This document shows positions 1-8,851 of a DNA stretch of 64,000 nucleotides, one piece after another. Where the stretch lies: NCBI RefSeq assembly GCF_041360795.1, contig NZ_JBFUPW010000001.1:434001-498000 (forward strand), read 5' to 3'. The first letter of the stretch is position 1. Each line of letters starts with the position of its first letter. This stretch comes from Arthrobacter_E sp041360795. GTDB taxonomy: Bacteria > Actinomycetota > Actinomycetes > Actinomycetales > Micrococcaceae. The notes under the pieces are model-generated. The model had not been told where the DNA came from and made no database searches. It saw only the letters and a program-made list of their open reading frames with translations. A program made the translations under genes and the position numbers.

Positions 1-939
1 TGGCTGCACACCCCGGACACCGACTTCACCGCCGCCATCGAAGCCGGCATCGACCTGGGCTGCTCGGGCTGGGAACTGGAGCACATCGTGGCCGCGGCCC
101 GCTCCGTGGAGCACCCCGCCCGCGTCCACCTCAAGGTCGACACCGGCCTGGGCCGGAACGGGTCCACGGTCGAGTCCTGGGACCAGCTCATCGGCGAGGC
201 CATCGACTATCAGGACCAGGGTCTGCTGCGCGTGGTCGGCATCTTCTCCCATCTGGCCGTGGCCGATGAGCCGCACCGCCCGGAGACGGATCACCAGCTG
301 GACGTGTTCCGTGAGGCGATCGCGCTCGCGGAGGACGCCGGGATCGACCCGGAGGTCCGGCACCTCGCCAACACCCCGGCCACCTTCACCCGGCCCGACG
401 CGCATTTCGACCTCGTCCGCGTGGGCATCGGTGTGTACGGGCTCTCGCCGTTCGCCGATCAGCGCAGCGATGACCTCGGCCTCATCCCCGCCATGACCCT
501 CCAGACCCGGGTGGCGAACTGCAAGGCCGTCCTGGAGGGCCAGGGTGTCTCCTACGGACTGCACTACAAGACCAAGGCGCCCAGCACCCTCGCCCTGATC
601 CCGCTCGGCTACGCGGACGGCGTGCCGCGCATCGCCACCGGCGGGCCTGTCCGGCTCGCTGGGCGCACCTATCCCGTGGTCGGCCGGATCGCGATGGACC
701 AGATGGTGGTGGACCTTGAGGCCGAGTTGGACGGCGCGGAACGGCTCGCCCTGGTGGGCACCCCCGCGGTGCTCTTCGGCTCGGGCCGCGACGGCGGGCC
801 GCTCGCCGACGACTGGGCCGCCGCCGCGGGCACCATCAACTATGAGATCGTGACCCGGATCAGCGGCAGGGTCCCGCGCATCTATGTGGAGACCGAAGCC
901 CGCCCGGAGACCGAGACCCGGCAGGAGGCGGACGCATGA
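1..939 (+). CDS. alr: Alanine racemase, C-terminal part (5' end outside window)
   Basis: The frame is open from base 1, so only the last 312 residues are present; the N-terminal part with the PLP lysine lies upstream. The enzyme interconverts L- and D-alanine for peptidoglycan in the cytoplasm. The barrel motif KVDTGLGRNG is at fragment residues 45-54, and the SYG motif at 184-186 carries the second catalytic base (Tyr). RIAMDQMVVDL, typical of the C-terminal beta domain, follows. The stop overlaps the next start by ATGA, so alr probably shares a transcript with the tsaE-tsaD cluster, as is common in actinobacteria. Confidence 0.96.
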   Translation, partial: WLHTPDTDFTAAIEAGIDLGCSGWELEHIVAAARSVEHPARVHLKVDTGLGRNGSTVESWDQLIGEAIDYQDQGLLRVVGIFSHLAVADEPHRPETDHQLDVFREAIALAEDAGIDPEVRHLANTPATFTRPDAHFDLVRVGIGVYGLSPFADQRSDDLGLIPAMTLQTRVANCKAVLEGQGVSYGLHYKTKAPSTLALIPLGYADGVPRIATGGPVRLAGRTYPVVGRIAMDQMVVDLEAELDGAERLALVGTPAVLFGSGRDGGPLADDWAAAAGTINYEIVTRISGRVPRIYVETEARPETETRQEADA

Positions 940-1511
940 GCGAAGCCCTCTGGACCGCGACCTTCCACGTGGCCGATGTGGAGGAGACGCAGGCGCTCGC
1001 CGAGACCATCGGCACCACCCTGGACGCCGGGGACCTGCTCATCCTCAGCGGTGGCCTCGGCGCCGGGAAGACGACGTTCACCCAGGGCCTGGGCCGCGGG
1101 CTCGGCGTCCGCGAAGGCATCATCTCGCCGACCTTCGTCCTGGCCCGCCGGCACCCGAACCTGCCCGACGGGCCACGGCCGGGCGGCCCGGACCTGGTGC
1201 ACGTGGACGCGTACCGGCTGGGCAGCGCGGAGGAACTCGAGGACATCGATCTCGAGGAGACCCTGGACACCTCGGTCACCGTGGTCGAGTGGGGCCGTGA
1301 CCGCGCGGAGCAGCTGTCCGCCAGCCGCCTGGAGATCGACCTGGAGCGCGCCACCGGCCAGGAGGCCGGGGAACAGATCATCCTGGACTTCGAGGATGAG
1401 GACGAACCGCGTACCCTCACCGTGACCGCGTACGGGGACCGCTGGGCCGAGCGCCCGGCCTGGGCCCGGACCACGGACGCATCAGCCACCCCGCAGGAAG
1501 GGAAACAGTGA
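936..1511 (+). CDS. tsaE: tRNA threonylcarbamoyladenosine biosynthesis ATPase TsaE
   Basis: 191-residue P-loop protein that works with TsaB and TsaD in forming t6A at position 37 of ANN-decoding tRNAs. The Walker A motif GGLGAGKTTF is at residues 39-48, followed by SPTF and the HVDAYRL segment typical of the family. The C-terminus has a family-variable acidic tail. The start overlaps alr by 4 nt and the stop overlaps tsaB by 4 nt (GTGA), implying translational coupling. Confidence 0.95.
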   Translation: MSEALWTATFHVADVEETQALAETIGTTLDAGDLLILSGGLGAGKTTFTQGLGRGLGVREGIISPTFVLARRHPNLPDGPRPGGPDLVHVDAYRLGSAEELEDIDLEETLDTSVTVVEWGRDRAEQLSASRLEIDLERATGQEAGEQIILDFEDEDEPRTLTVTAYGDRWAERPAWARTTDASATPQEGKQ

Positions 1512-2212
1512 CGACAGTCCTGTCCATCGACACCTCGGCCATCGCCGGCGCCGCCATCCTCCGGACCGCGCCCGACGGCGTCGAGGTCCTGGCACGCTTC
1601 GCCACCGAGGACACCCGCAGCCACGCCGAGGTCACTGCCCCGGCCGTCGCAGGGCTCCTCGAGGAGACCGGCCTGACCGGCAAAGACCTGGACGCGATCG
1701 TCGTGGGCGTCGGACCGGGCCCGTTCACCGGGCTGCGCGCCGGGCTCACGGTCGCCCGCACGCTCGGCTTCGCCTGGGGCCTCCCCGTGCACGGCGTCAT
1801 GAGCCTGGACGCGATCGCCGCCGAGGCGGTCGACGCCGGAGCGCCGGAGCGTTTCCTGGTCGCCACCGACGCGCGCCGCAAGGAGGTCTACTGGGCTCTC
1901 TACACGCGCGACGCCGGCGCACCGGTCCTGCTCGACGGCCCGCATGTGCAGCTCCCGGCCGAGGTCCCGCTCGACAAGCTGCTGGGCGATGCCGCGGCGC
2001 GTGGCACCGCCGTGTACGGCGCGGGCGCGGGGCTGTACCCCGAAGCACTGCCCCCGGTGGAGGGCTTCGCGCACACCCAGCCCGGCGCCGTCGCGCTCGG
2101 AAAGCTGGCCCTGCAGCGCCTGGCCCGCGGTGAGCAGCTGCTGGACACCGAACCGCTGTACCTGCGGGAATCCGACGCGCAGGTGCCGGGCCCGAGGAAG
2201 CGGGCTCTGTGA
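1508..2212 (+). CDS. tsaB: tRNA threonylcarbamoyladenosine biosynthesis protein TsaB
   Basis: 234-residue inactive paralogue of TsaD that scaffolds the TsaB-TsaD-TsaE complex. The N-terminus TVLSIDTS and the family signature VGPGPFTGLRAGL (from about residue 64) are clear; the more common form is GPGSFTGLR. The GTG start at 1508 overlaps the tsaE stop. The stop overlaps rimI by 4 nt. The gene sits in the conserved tsaE-tsaB-rimI-tsaD order. Confidence 0.95.
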   Translation: MTTVLSIDTSAIAGAAILRTAPDGVEVLARFATEDTRSHAEVTAPAVAGLLEETGLTGKDLDAIVVGVGPGPFTGLRAGLTVARTLGFAWGLPVHGVMSLDAIAAEAVDAGAPERFLVATDARRKEVYWALYTRDAGAPVLLDGPHVQLPAEVPLDKLLGDAAARGTAVYGAGAGLYPEALPPVEGFAHTQPGAVALGKLALQRLARGEQLLDTEPLYLRESDAQVPGPRKRAL

Positions 2213-2751
2213 GCGGGAACGACGAGTCGCCCCGGAGGTATGTGGTGGATGAGCGGGATCCCGGGTTCACCCTGCGGGCGATGACCCCGGAGGACCTCCC
2301 CGTGGTGCACGGCCTGGAGGAGCGGCTGTTCCCGGAGGACGCCTGGCCTCTCGACATGTTCGAGGCCGAGCTGATGCAGCGGGACACCCGCGAGTACTTC
2401 GTGGCGACCATCGGCGGCACGGTGGTGGGGTACGCGGGGCTCATGTGCATCCCGCCGATCGCCGATGTGCAGACCATCGCCGTGATCCCCGAATTCGAAG
2501 GCCGGGGGATCGGCTCCACGCTGCTGCGGACGCTGCTCCAGCGGGCGGCGTACGGCAAGGCCGACGACATGCTGCTGGAGGTCCGGGAGGACAACCCCCG
2601 CGCGCAGGAGCTCTACAAGCGATTCGGCTTCGAGCAGATCGCAGTGCGGAAGAACTACTACAAGGGCGGGGTCAACGCGCTCATCATGCGGCGGGTGCTG
2701 GACCCCGGACAGGGACCGGACGCCGTGCAGGACGACGGAGGCAAGCCATGA
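2209..2751 (+). CDS. rimI: Ribosomal protein S18 alanine N-acetyltransferase RimI
   Basis: 180-residue GNAT acetyltransferase expected to acetylate the N-terminus of ribosomal protein S18. The acetyl-CoA loop is visible as IPEFEGRGIGSTLL, followed by the EVREDNPRAQELYKRFGF segment typical of RimI. The GTG start overlaps tsaB by 4 nt and the end overlaps tsaD by 4 nt. An N-terminal extension of about 20 residues before the GNAT fold is not conserved and the true start could be slightly downstream. Confidence 0.92.
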   Translation: MSGNDESPRRYVVDERDPGFTLRAMTPEDLPVVHGLEERLFPEDAWPLDMFEAELMQRDTREYFVATIGGTVVGYAGLMCIPPIADVQTIAVIPEFEGRGIGSTLLRTLLQRAAYGKADDMLLEVREDNPRAQELYKRFGFEQIAVRKNYYKGGVNALIMRRVLDPGQGPDAVQDDGGKP

Positions 2752-3845
2752 ACCGAACCGAACCGCTGATCCTCGGCATCGAATCCTCCTGCGACGAGAC
2801 CGGCGTGGGGATCGTGCGCGGCAGCACGCTGCTGAGCAACACGGTGTCCTCCTCGATGGACGAGCATGTGCGCTTCGGCGGTGTGATCCCGGAGATCGCG
2901 TCCCGCGCCCACCTGGAGGCGATCGTCCCCGCCCTCGAGGCGGCCCTGACGGAAGCCGGTGTCACCCTCGACGAGCTCGACGGCATCGCCGTGACGGCGG
3001 GCCCTGGTCTCGCGGGCGCGCTCATGGTGGGCGTGAGCGCCGCGAAGGCGCTCTCGGTGGCCACCAGCAAGCCGCTCTTCGCGATCAACCACCTCGTGGC
3101 GCACGTCGCGGTCGGGCTCCTCGACCAGCAGGTCTTCGCCCCCGGTCCCGAAGGTTCCGCCGCACTGCCGGAGAACCTCGGCGCCCTCCTGGTGTCCGGC
3201 GGGCACACGGAGGTGCTGCGCGTGCGGAGCATCCACGACGTCGAACTGCTCGGCAGCACGATCGACGACGCCGCGGGCGAGGCTTACGACAAGGTGGCGC
3301 GCCTGCTCGGGCTGGGGTACCCCGGCGGACCGGTGATCGACCGGCTGGCTCGCGAGGGTGATCCGAAGGCCATCCGGTTCCCACGCGGCCTGACCCAGCC
3401 GAAGTACATGGGCACCCCGGACGAACCTGGCCCGCACCGCTACGACTGGTCGTTCAGCGGCCTGAAGACCGCCGTCGCGCGCTGCGTGGAGCAGTTCGAA
3501 GCACGCGGCGAGGAGCCTCCCGTGGCGGACATCGCCGCGAGCTTCCAGGAGGCCGTGGTGGACGTGGTGACCGCGAAGGCGATGCTCGCCTGCAAGGAGC
3601 ACGGCATCACGGAACTGCTGCTCGGCGGCGGGGTGGCCGCGAACGCGCGGCTGCGGGAGCTGACCGCCAAGCGCTGCGCGTCGCACGGGATCAGCCTGCA
3701 CGTGCCGCCGATCAGCCTGTGCACGGACAACGGCGCGATGGTCGCGGCGCTGGCGTCGCGGCTCGTGATGGACGGCGCGGAGCCGTCGAGCCTCGGCTTC
3801 GCCCCGGACTCGTCGCTGCCGGTGTCGACGGTCCTGCTGCCGTAG
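2748..3845 (+). CDS. tsaD: tRNA N6-adenosine threonylcarbamoyltransferase TsaD
   Basis: 365-residue catalytic subunit that transfers threonylcarbamoyl to A37 of tRNA. It opens with ILGIESSCDETGVGIV, the ASKHA-fold start. The metal-binding HxxxH pair is in NHLVAH, and LLVSGGHTE and GGVAANARLR are also family hallmarks. The frame is open further upstream, but the ATG at 2748 overlaps the rimI stop (ATGA) and begins at the conserved N-terminus, so it is chosen. It is the last gene of the cluster and is followed by a large palindrome. Confidence 0.96.
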   Translation: MNRTEPLILGIESSCDETGVGIVRGSTLLSNTVSSSMDEHVRFGGVIPEIASRAHLEAIVPALEAALTEAGVTLDELDGIAVTAGPGLAGALMVGVSAAKALSVATSKPLFAINHLVAHVAVGLLDQQVFAPGPEGSAALPENLGALLVSGGHTEVLRVRSIHDVELLGSTIDDAAGEAYDKVARLLGLGYPGGPVIDRLAREGDPKAIRFPRGLTQPKYMGTPDEPGPHRYDWSFSGLKTAVARCVEQFEARGEEPPVADIAASFQEAVVDVVTAKAMLACKEHGITELLLGGGVAANARLRELTAKRCASHGISLHVPPISLCTDNGAMVAALASRLVMDGAEPSSLGFAPDSSLPVSTVLLP

Positions 3846-3854
3846 TTTTCGCCG

Positions 3855-3913
3855 GCGAACCGCCAGTAGGTGCCCGTATCCGTGAGGAATACGGGCACCT
3901 ACTGGCGGTTCGC
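3855..3913. repeat. Perfect 25-bp-arm palindrome between convergent genes (element A)
   Basis: Left arm 3855-3879 and right arm 3889-3913 are exact reverse complements around a 9-nt loop. The arm reads GCGAACCGCCA, GTAG, GTGCCCGTAT. It lies between the tsaD stop and the stop of the convergent DJ-1 gene, 16 nt past the latter. There is no clear U-tract on the plus strand. A relative with the same outer and inner blocks but a different middle is at 23694-23758. It could act as a bidirectional terminator or transcript end-stabiliser. Confidence 0.85.
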
Positions 3914-3929
3914 ACAGGGGGCGGGGCGG

Positions 3930-4628
3930 TCAGACGGACAGCAGATCGATCAGCGCGTTGGCGGTGACGGCGCTGGACTGCGGGTTCTGTCCGGTGAGCA
4001 GGTTCCCGTCAGTAACGAGGTGCGAGGACCACGGGGCATCCGTGACCACCACGGCTCCGCTCTCCCGTAGACGGGATTCGAGCAGGAACGGGGAGAGCTC
4101 ACCGAGGCCGCCCTGCTGCTCCTCCACATCGCTGAACGAGGTGAGGCGACGTCCGGCGAAGAGGAAACCGTCGTCATTCCGTGCGGACAGCAGACCCGCC
4201 AACCCGTGGCACAGGGCCGTGATGGGCAGGCCGTTCCGGTCCGCGTCGGCGAGGAGCGCCCCCAACCCGGGATGGTCCACGAGATCCGCCATGGGAGCAT
4301 GGCCGCCCGGCAGGAAGAGCGCGTCGATGTGTTCCAGGCTCGTGTCTTCCAGCGCCACGGGGTTCTCGAGAGCAGGGGCGATTCCGTCGAGATAGGCGCG
4401 GAACCGTGCGGCGGCCTCGGGCTCCACACCGCCCTGCTCCGACAGGCTGGCGGGATCGACGGTGGGGACGACGCCTCCCGGGGTGGCGAAGGTGACCTTC
4501 AGACCGGCTTCGCTGAAGAGCCGGTGAGGCTCCGCGACCTCCTCCGCCCAGAAACCGGTGGGATGCAGGGTACCGTCCGAGAGGCGGAGTTCGGTGGCCG
4601 CACTGAGGACCATGAGGATGCTTGACAT
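3930..4628 (-). CDS. DJ-1/PfpI family protein (type 1 glutamine amidotransferase-like)
   Basis: 232-residue protein with the DJ-1/PfpI fold, closest in layout to HchA-like glyoxalase III/deglycase proteins. The nucleophilic elbow is TALCHG, and the oxyanion-side motif FLPGGHAPM is upstream of it. The frame extends further 5', but the ATG at 4628 begins at the natural strand MSSILMVLSAA. The gene is divergent from a LysR regulator that probably controls it. Substrate cannot be read from sequence; methylglyoxal or glycated-protein handling is inferred from the family. Confidence 0.85.
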   Translation of the reverse strand: MSSILMVLSAATELRLSDGTLHPTGFWAEEVAEPHRLFSEAGLKVTFATPGGVVPTVDPASLSEQGGVEPEAAARFRAYLDGIAPALENPVALEDTSLEHIDALFLPGGHAPMADLVDHPGLGALLADADRNGLPITALCHGLAGLLSARNDDGFLFAGRRLTSFSDVEEQQGGLGELSPFLLESRLRESGAVVVTDAPWSSHLVTDGNLLTGQNPQSSAVTANALIDLLSV

Positions 4629-4697
4629 GAAGGGCTCCGTTCGATGAGCCGGCCGACGATCGGCCGCTATGGAGTGAAGCCCTGGACCATCGTGATT

Positions 4698-4718
4698 CTT
4701 CCGTGTCCTGTCGGGAAG
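4698..4718. promoter_or_regulatory. Candidate LysR operator in the divergent promoter region
   Basis: CTTCC, 11 nt, GGAAG forms an interrupted dyad between the DJ-1 start and the LysR start. A second GGAAG lies closer to the regulator. The spacing and position fit a LysR-type site, but no consensus match can be proved. Confidence 0.3.
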
Positions 4719-4751
4719 CCATAAGATTTCTGATGACGGAAGGGTGGCGGA

Positions 4752-5651
4752 ATGAATCTCGATGTGGTGCAGAGTTTCCTGGAGATCTACCGGAGGGGAT
4801 CCCTGACGGCGGCGGCGACCGCACGGGGACTCAGCCAGCCCGCGGTCAGCGGACACCTCCGGCGACTCGAAGAGCACCTGGGCGAGAGCCTCTTTCAGCG
4901 GACCGGCCAGGGAGTGACGCCCACCGCCCGTGCCGACCTGCTGGCCCATCGGCTCGGAAGCCACCTGGACGAAGTGAAGGCGGCACTCCGGGAGAGCGAT
5001 GAGGAGGGGTGGACGGGCACGGTGAGGATCGGAGCCGCTGCCGAGATCACCGCGGCCCGGCTGGTCCCCGGGCTGTCATCGTTGGCCGGCCCGGGGCTGC
5101 AGCTGCGATTCACCACCGGACATCCGGAGGCGCTGCTTCCAGAGCTCGTCGAGGGCCGGCTGGACCTGGTGGTGTCCTCGGTCCGGCCGCGGATGCCCGG
5201 GGTGGAGGCCGTGCCGCTCATCGATGAGGAGTTCGTCCTGATCGCTGCCCCGGGGATCGCACGGCGAGTGGATCCGGAGCTCTTGAGCTCCTCGCCCCTG
5301 AAGGCGCTGGCGTCACTGCCTCTCGTCGCGTACTCCGAGGAACTCCCCATCATCCGTCGGTACTGGCGCAGCGAGTTCGGGCAGCGGCCGGGTAACCCCG
5401 TGGCGCTCCTGGTTCCGGACCTGCGTGCGGTGCTGGCCGCCGTCGTTGCGGGTGTGGGGGCGTCCGTCCTCCCGCGCTATCTCGCCGGTCCCGCCGTCAG
5501 CGTGGGGCAGGCCGAGGTGCTTCACGAGCCGGTGGTGGTTCCGCTCAACACGCTTCATCTGGCACGCCAAGGCGCAGTGCCTCCGACTCCGGCGGCATCG
5601 CGGGTGGCCCGCCGGCTCCGGGAGCTGGCCGCGTCCTGGGGCGATCTCTGA
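4752..5651 (+). CDS. LysR family transcriptional regulator
   Basis: 299 residues with an N-terminal winged HTH (GSLTAAATARGLSQPAVSGH, around residues 16-35) and a C-terminal periplasmic-binding-like effector domain (about 90-290). The ATG at 4752 gives the usual LysR N-terminus MNLDVVQSFLEIYR. It is transcribed away from the DJ-1 gene with 123 nt between them, the usual layout for a LysR regulator and its target. The inducer is unknown. Confidence 0.92.
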   Translation: MNLDVVQSFLEIYRRGSLTAAATARGLSQPAVSGHLRRLEEHLGESLFQRTGQGVTPTARADLLAHRLGSHLDEVKAALRESDEEGWTGTVRIGAAAEITAARLVPGLSSLAGPGLQLRFTTGHPEALLPELVEGRLDLVVSSVRPRMPGVEAVPLIDEEFVLIAAPGIARRVDPELLSSSPLKALASLPLVAYSEELPIIRRYWRSEFGQRPGNPVALLVPDLRAVLAAVVAGVGASVLPRYLAGPAVSVGQAEVLHEPVVVPLNTLHLARQGAVPPTPAASRVARRLRELAASWGDL

Positions 5652-5661
5652 CGAGAGCTTC

Positions 5662-5994
5662 CTACTTCGGCGGCAGCGAACTCGCGTAATCGACGCCGAC
5701 GCGCACCCAGCGGGCCAGCCCGTCGTCGTCGCGGGTCACGTCATCGGCCACGCGCAGCCAGCCGTCCATGGCCCTGCCCCGCATGACCGCGCGCTCGACG
5801 CCGGGATGGGAGCAGAGCTCGTCGCTCGCGGCCGGGTCGGCGCGGAGCATGAGTCCGCCCTGTCCGCTCGCGCTGACGGCCATATTGCCGCCCACCAGGA
5901 AGGCGAGCCCGCCGAACATCTTCTTCTCGGTGAAGTCCACGGCACCCGTCAGGAGATGACGGATCCGGGCCGCGAGTTCCTCGTCGTATGCCAC
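5662..5994 (-). CDS. TfoX N-terminal domain protein
   Basis: 110-residue small protein that matches the TfoX-N family in length and in the motif EKKMFGGLAFLVGGNMAVS. In proteobacteria TfoX regulates competence; stand-alone actinobacterial members are of unknown function. A GTG start at 5994 is chosen because the upstream frame is low-quality coding and overlaps a palindrome. It converges on the LysR gene with a 10-nt gap. Confidence 0.82.
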   Translation of the reverse strand: MAYDEELAARIRHLLTGAVDFTEKKMFGGLAFLVGGNMAVSASGQGGLMLRADPAASDELCSHPGVERAVMRGRAMDGWLRVADDVTRDDDGLARWVRVGVDYASSLPPK

Positions 5995-6052
5995 GCCCTC
6001 ATCGTCGCACCGGGACGGGGGAGCGGCAATGGCTTCCCCGTCGCGACGGAGT

Positions 6053-6113
6053 CGCGAAGGAACAGCTCGCACCCGGAAAACCCCCGGGGGAGGGCACGAA
6101 GTGTTCCCTCGCG
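6053..6113. repeat. Imperfect palindrome (element C)
   Basis: Left arm 6053-6069 (CGCGAAGGAACAGCTCG) pairs with right arm 6097-6113 at 14 of 17 positions. The interior is C- and G-rich and can fold further. It lies 18 nt past the stop of the carboxylate-amine ligase. Its outer block is the same as that of element D at 25759-25819. Confidence 0.65.
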
Positions 6114-6130
6114 GGGGCGGGGAGGGGCGA

Positions 6131-7285
6131 TCAGGCGTCGGGGCCCTTGCGCATCTGCTGGATGAGGTCGAGCACGACGGCGTGCAGATCGCCGTCGCTC
6201 GCTTCCGCCACCGTGCGCTGCCGCTGATACCCGGCGCCCCGCTCGATGATCCTGTCCACATGGGCGAGCTCGTCCGAGCAGCCGAGCTTGGCCGCGATGG
6301 GCTCGAGGCGGTTCAGCACGTTGTTGCGCAGGTGGTCGGTGACCAGGAGCTCGTCGCCGGCACGGTTCAGGATGATGATGGCGTCCAGGCCGTAGCGGGC
6401 CGCACGCCACTTGTTCTCCTTGAGGAACCAGCGGGGCATGGTGGGGATGGCCCAGCCGGCGTCGAGCTGCTGAGACGCCTCCTCGACCAGGCACTGGGTC
6501 AGCGCGGCGATGGCGCCGACCTCTTCGAGGGTGGCGAGTCCGTCGCAGACGCGCATCTCGATGGTGCCGAGGGCGGGCACGGGGCGGATGTCCCAGCGGA
6601 TCTCGCTGCCGGTGTCGATCACCCCGGTGGTGAACATGTCGTAGACGTAGTCCTCGTACTGGCCCCAGGACTGGAAGGTGAACGGCAGGCCCGCGGTGGG
6701 AAGCTGCTGGAACATGAGCGCCCGCTGGGAAGCGTAACCGGTGTCTTCCGCACCCCAGTACGGGCTGGAGGCGGAGAGCGCCTGGAAGTGCGGCATGTAG
6801 TTCAGCAGCGCGTCCATGACGGGAAGCGCCTTGTTGCGGTGATCGAGGCCGACGTGCACGTGGACGCCGTAGATCACCATCTGGCGGCCCCACCACTGGG
6901 TGCGGTCGATCAGCTTGGCGTAGCGCTCCTTGTCCGTGACGGGCTGGAGCTGCGGGGGGCTGAAGGGGTGACTGCCGGCGCAGAAGACCTCGACGTCCAT
7001 GGGGTCGGTGACTTCGCGAACCGCGTCGAGGGAACGCTGCAGATCAGCCTTGGCCTCGGCGACGGTGTGGTGCACGCCCGTGACGAGTTCCACGGTGTTC
7101 AGCAGGAGTTCCTGCTTGATGTGCGGGTGTTCTTCGCCATCCTGGAGCCCGGGGTGGTTCGCGGTGACCTGGTCCAGGACTTCCTGGGCCACGGATGCGA
7201 GTTCGCCGGTCTGGCCGTCGACGAGAGCGAGCTCCCATTCAATGCCGAGTGTGGACTGCTCCGAGTCTGCGAAGTCGATCTGCAC
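6131..7285 (-). CDS. Carboxylate-amine ligase, glutamate-cysteine ligase 2 (YbdK/EgtA-like) family
   Basis: 384-residue ATP-dependent ligase of the GCS2 family, which joins glutamate to cysteine or a related amine. Motifs include STLGIEWELALVD at the N-terminus, YGVHVHVGL (metal/ATP region) and RWDIRPVPALGTIEMRVCD. The GTG start at 7285 is chosen because GGAGGGG lies just upstream and the preceding frame has no conserved sequence. Mycothiol producers do not make glutathione, so the exact substrate is open. It is monocistronic as far as can be seen. Confidence 0.88.
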   Translation of the reverse strand: MQIDFADSEQSTLGIEWELALVDGQTGELASVAQEVLDQVTANHPGLQDGEEHPHIKQELLLNTVELVTGVHHTVAEAKADLQRSLDAVREVTDPMDVEVFCAGSHPFSPPQLQPVTDKERYAKLIDRTQWWGRQMVIYGVHVHVGLDHRNKALPVMDALLNYMPHFQALSASSPYWGAEDTGYASQRALMFQQLPTAGLPFTFQSWGQYEDYVYDMFTTGVIDTGSEIRWDIRPVPALGTIEMRVCDGLATLEEVGAIAALTQCLVEEASQQLDAGWAIPTMPRWFLKENKWRAARYGLDAIIILNRAGDELLVTDHLRNNVLNRLEPIAAKLGCSDELAHVDRIIERGAGYQRQRTVAEASDGDLHAVVLDLIQQMRKGPDA

Positions 7286-7474
7286 CTGGTCCCCTCCTTC
7301 TCGCTCGGCTTCCTCTGAGTGGCGGTCAGGAGACCTTGCCGATGCTTGCGTAAGTCTATTACGCGAGGGGCCAGGGCTGAGGTGGTGAATCCTGCGTGAC
7401 GACGGGAGATGCGTCACGGACTGACACATGACGCCGGGCGTCGTCCGGGACATGGCGGGTCTTCAAATTGCTAA

Positions 7475-7489
7475 TGAGAATCATTCTCA
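7475..7489. promoter_or_regulatory. Zur/Fur-type operator upstream of the CobW-like gene
   Basis: TGAGAATCATTCTCA is a near-perfect 15-nt dyad, flanked by an A/T-rich stretch in otherwise GC-rich DNA. It ends 14 nt before the ATG at 7504. The form matches Fur-superfamily boxes; Zur rather than Fur is inferred from the CobW-like and Cys-free L36 genes it precedes. Confidence 0.75.
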
Positions 7490-7503
7490 GCTAAGCTCTC
7501 TCC

Positions 7504-8673
7504 ATGCATCTCACCATGGTCAGCTCCCTGGACAGTCACTGCCGCGCGGAGGCGGTGAGGCTCGTGGGCCGAGGTCATCGCGATTCGGTGCTCGTGCTCC
7601 ACGACCTGCTTCCCGACTCCCGCGTCCTGCGCCGGGTCCACTTCCGCGACCGGATCATCGACCGCCAGGAGAAGCTCCTGGAACACGGCTGCCTGGCCTG
7701 CACGGTCCGCCTCGACGTGGTGCCGACCGTGCGGGAGTTCGCCCGGGCAGGCTGTCCTCATCTGGTGCTCGGCCTTCCGCCCGGTGTGGCCGCCGGTCAG
7801 GTGCTGGAGGAATTGCGGATCAACGGGCCCGAGGACCTGGTGATCGACAACCTCCTCGTGGCCGTGGACCCGTCTGAGCTGGAGGACCAGATCTGGGATC
7901 CGCGGACCCTGCATGACGCGGGGTTCACCCCCATGCCCGCGGATGACCGCGTGAGCGGCGAGTTCCTGGTGGGCGAGTTCGCGCTCGGTGACACCGTGCT
8001 GACCGTTCCCGGGCTGTCCGCATCGTTCGAGGGGATTCTCGACGCCGACGCCCCCGCCGCGCACGCCGGCGCCGGCTCGCCCTGGTCTCAGGGCACGCGC
8101 CTCCTGGGTCACCTGGCGCCCCATGCCACGGTGCTCGCCGCCGGGGATGAGTTCATGCCCGGCTGTCACGACCGGACGGAGGCGCTGTCCCGTTCGCGCC
8201 CCGGTGCGGTGCTGGCCCCACGGGAGCAGGAGGACGCCGAGGACCCGGCGACGTTCCGCACCGTGGTGCACCGTCTCGCGCGGCCCCTGCATCCGCTCCG
8301 GCTTCATCGGACGCTCCCCGAGCTGGCCCAGGGCGCGCACTGGCTGCGCGGCACCCTGCGCCTGGCCTCCTCCGGCTACCGGAGCGTGGCCCTCCAAGGC
8401 GTCGGGCCGCGCGTGTGGATGGAACTGGCCGAGAGGCCCGCTCCCGGTGCTCGTCCGGAGGTGTTCGCCACCCGCTGGGGAGGGGGTCCGCTCACGGCGG
8501 AGGCCGCCGTCGTCGCCGTGACGGGGCGCGCTGAGGACGTCGACCCTGCCGAGGTCGCACGGCTGCTCGACTCCTGCCAGCTCAGCGACGCGGAGCTCGC
8601 CCTCAATCCCGCTCGCTTCCCGGACCCCTTCGGTCTGCCGGAGCGCGAGCAGAGCGCCTGGCCCGGCCTCTGA
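7504..8673 (+). CDS. CobW-like (COG0523) zinc-responsive protein lacking a Walker A motif
   Basis: 389-residue protein with features of the CobW/COG0523 family: HGCLACTVR corresponds to the metal-binding CxCC region, and the C-terminal half (about 270-389) has the CobW_C-like LAQGAHWLRGTLRLAS segment. The N-terminus lacks the GxxGxGKT P-loop of canonical GTPases. Mycobacterial Mrf, a Zur-regulated ribosome-remodelling factor, is a known family member of the same kind of context. The gene is preceded by a Zur-type box and followed 49 nt later by a zinc-independent L36, which supports a role in zinc starvation. Confidence 0.8.
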   Translation: MHLTMVSSLDSHCRAEAVRLVGRGHRDSVLVLHDLLPDSRVLRRVHFRDRIIDRQEKLLEHGCLACTVRLDVVPTVREFARAGCPHLVLGLPPGVAAGQVLEELRINGPEDLVIDNLLVAVDPSELEDQIWDPRTLHDAGFTPMPADDRVSGEFLVGEFALGDTVLTVPGLSASFEGILDADAPAAHAGAGSPWSQGTRLLGHLAPHATVLAAGDEFMPGCHDRTEALSRSRPGAVLAPREQEDAEDPATFRTVVHRLARPLHPLRLHRTLPELAQGAHWLRGTLRLASSGYRSVALQGVGPRVWMELAERPAPGARPEVFATRWGGGPLTAEAAVVAVTGRAEDVDPAEVARLLDSCQLSDAELALNPARFPDPFGLPEREQSAWPGL

Positions 8674-8722
8674 CCGCAGAGGATCCCAGGCTTTCAGCAC
8701 CATCATCCAGAAAGGAACAGCC

Positions 8723-8845
8723 ATGAAAGTACGCAACTCGCTGCGCGCCCTCAAGAAGATCCCGGGGGCCCAGGTGGTCCGGCGTCGCGGCAGGACGTTC
8801 GTGATCAACAAGAAGAATCCGCGGTTCAAGGCCCGGCAGGGCTGA
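8723..8845 (+). CDS. rpmJ: Zinc-independent ribosomal protein L36 paralogue
   Basis: 40-residue basic protein beginning MKVRNSLRALKK and ending NPRFKARQG, the L36 pattern. It contains no cysteine, so the Cys3-His zinc ribbon of the housekeeping form is absent (a C-minus, YkgO-type paralogue). The start has AAAGGA 7 nt upstream. Known biology: such copies replace the zinc form under zinc limitation, freeing zinc. It follows the CobW-like gene in one apparent operon under the box at 7475. Confidence 0.93.
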   Translation: MKVRNSLRALKKIPGAQVVRRRGRTFVINKKNPRFKARQG

Positions 8846-8851
8846 CTCCGC

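Noticed and set aside
3846..3930. Element A considered as an insertion-sequence end
   Set aside because: No transposase, no target duplication and no second end nearby.
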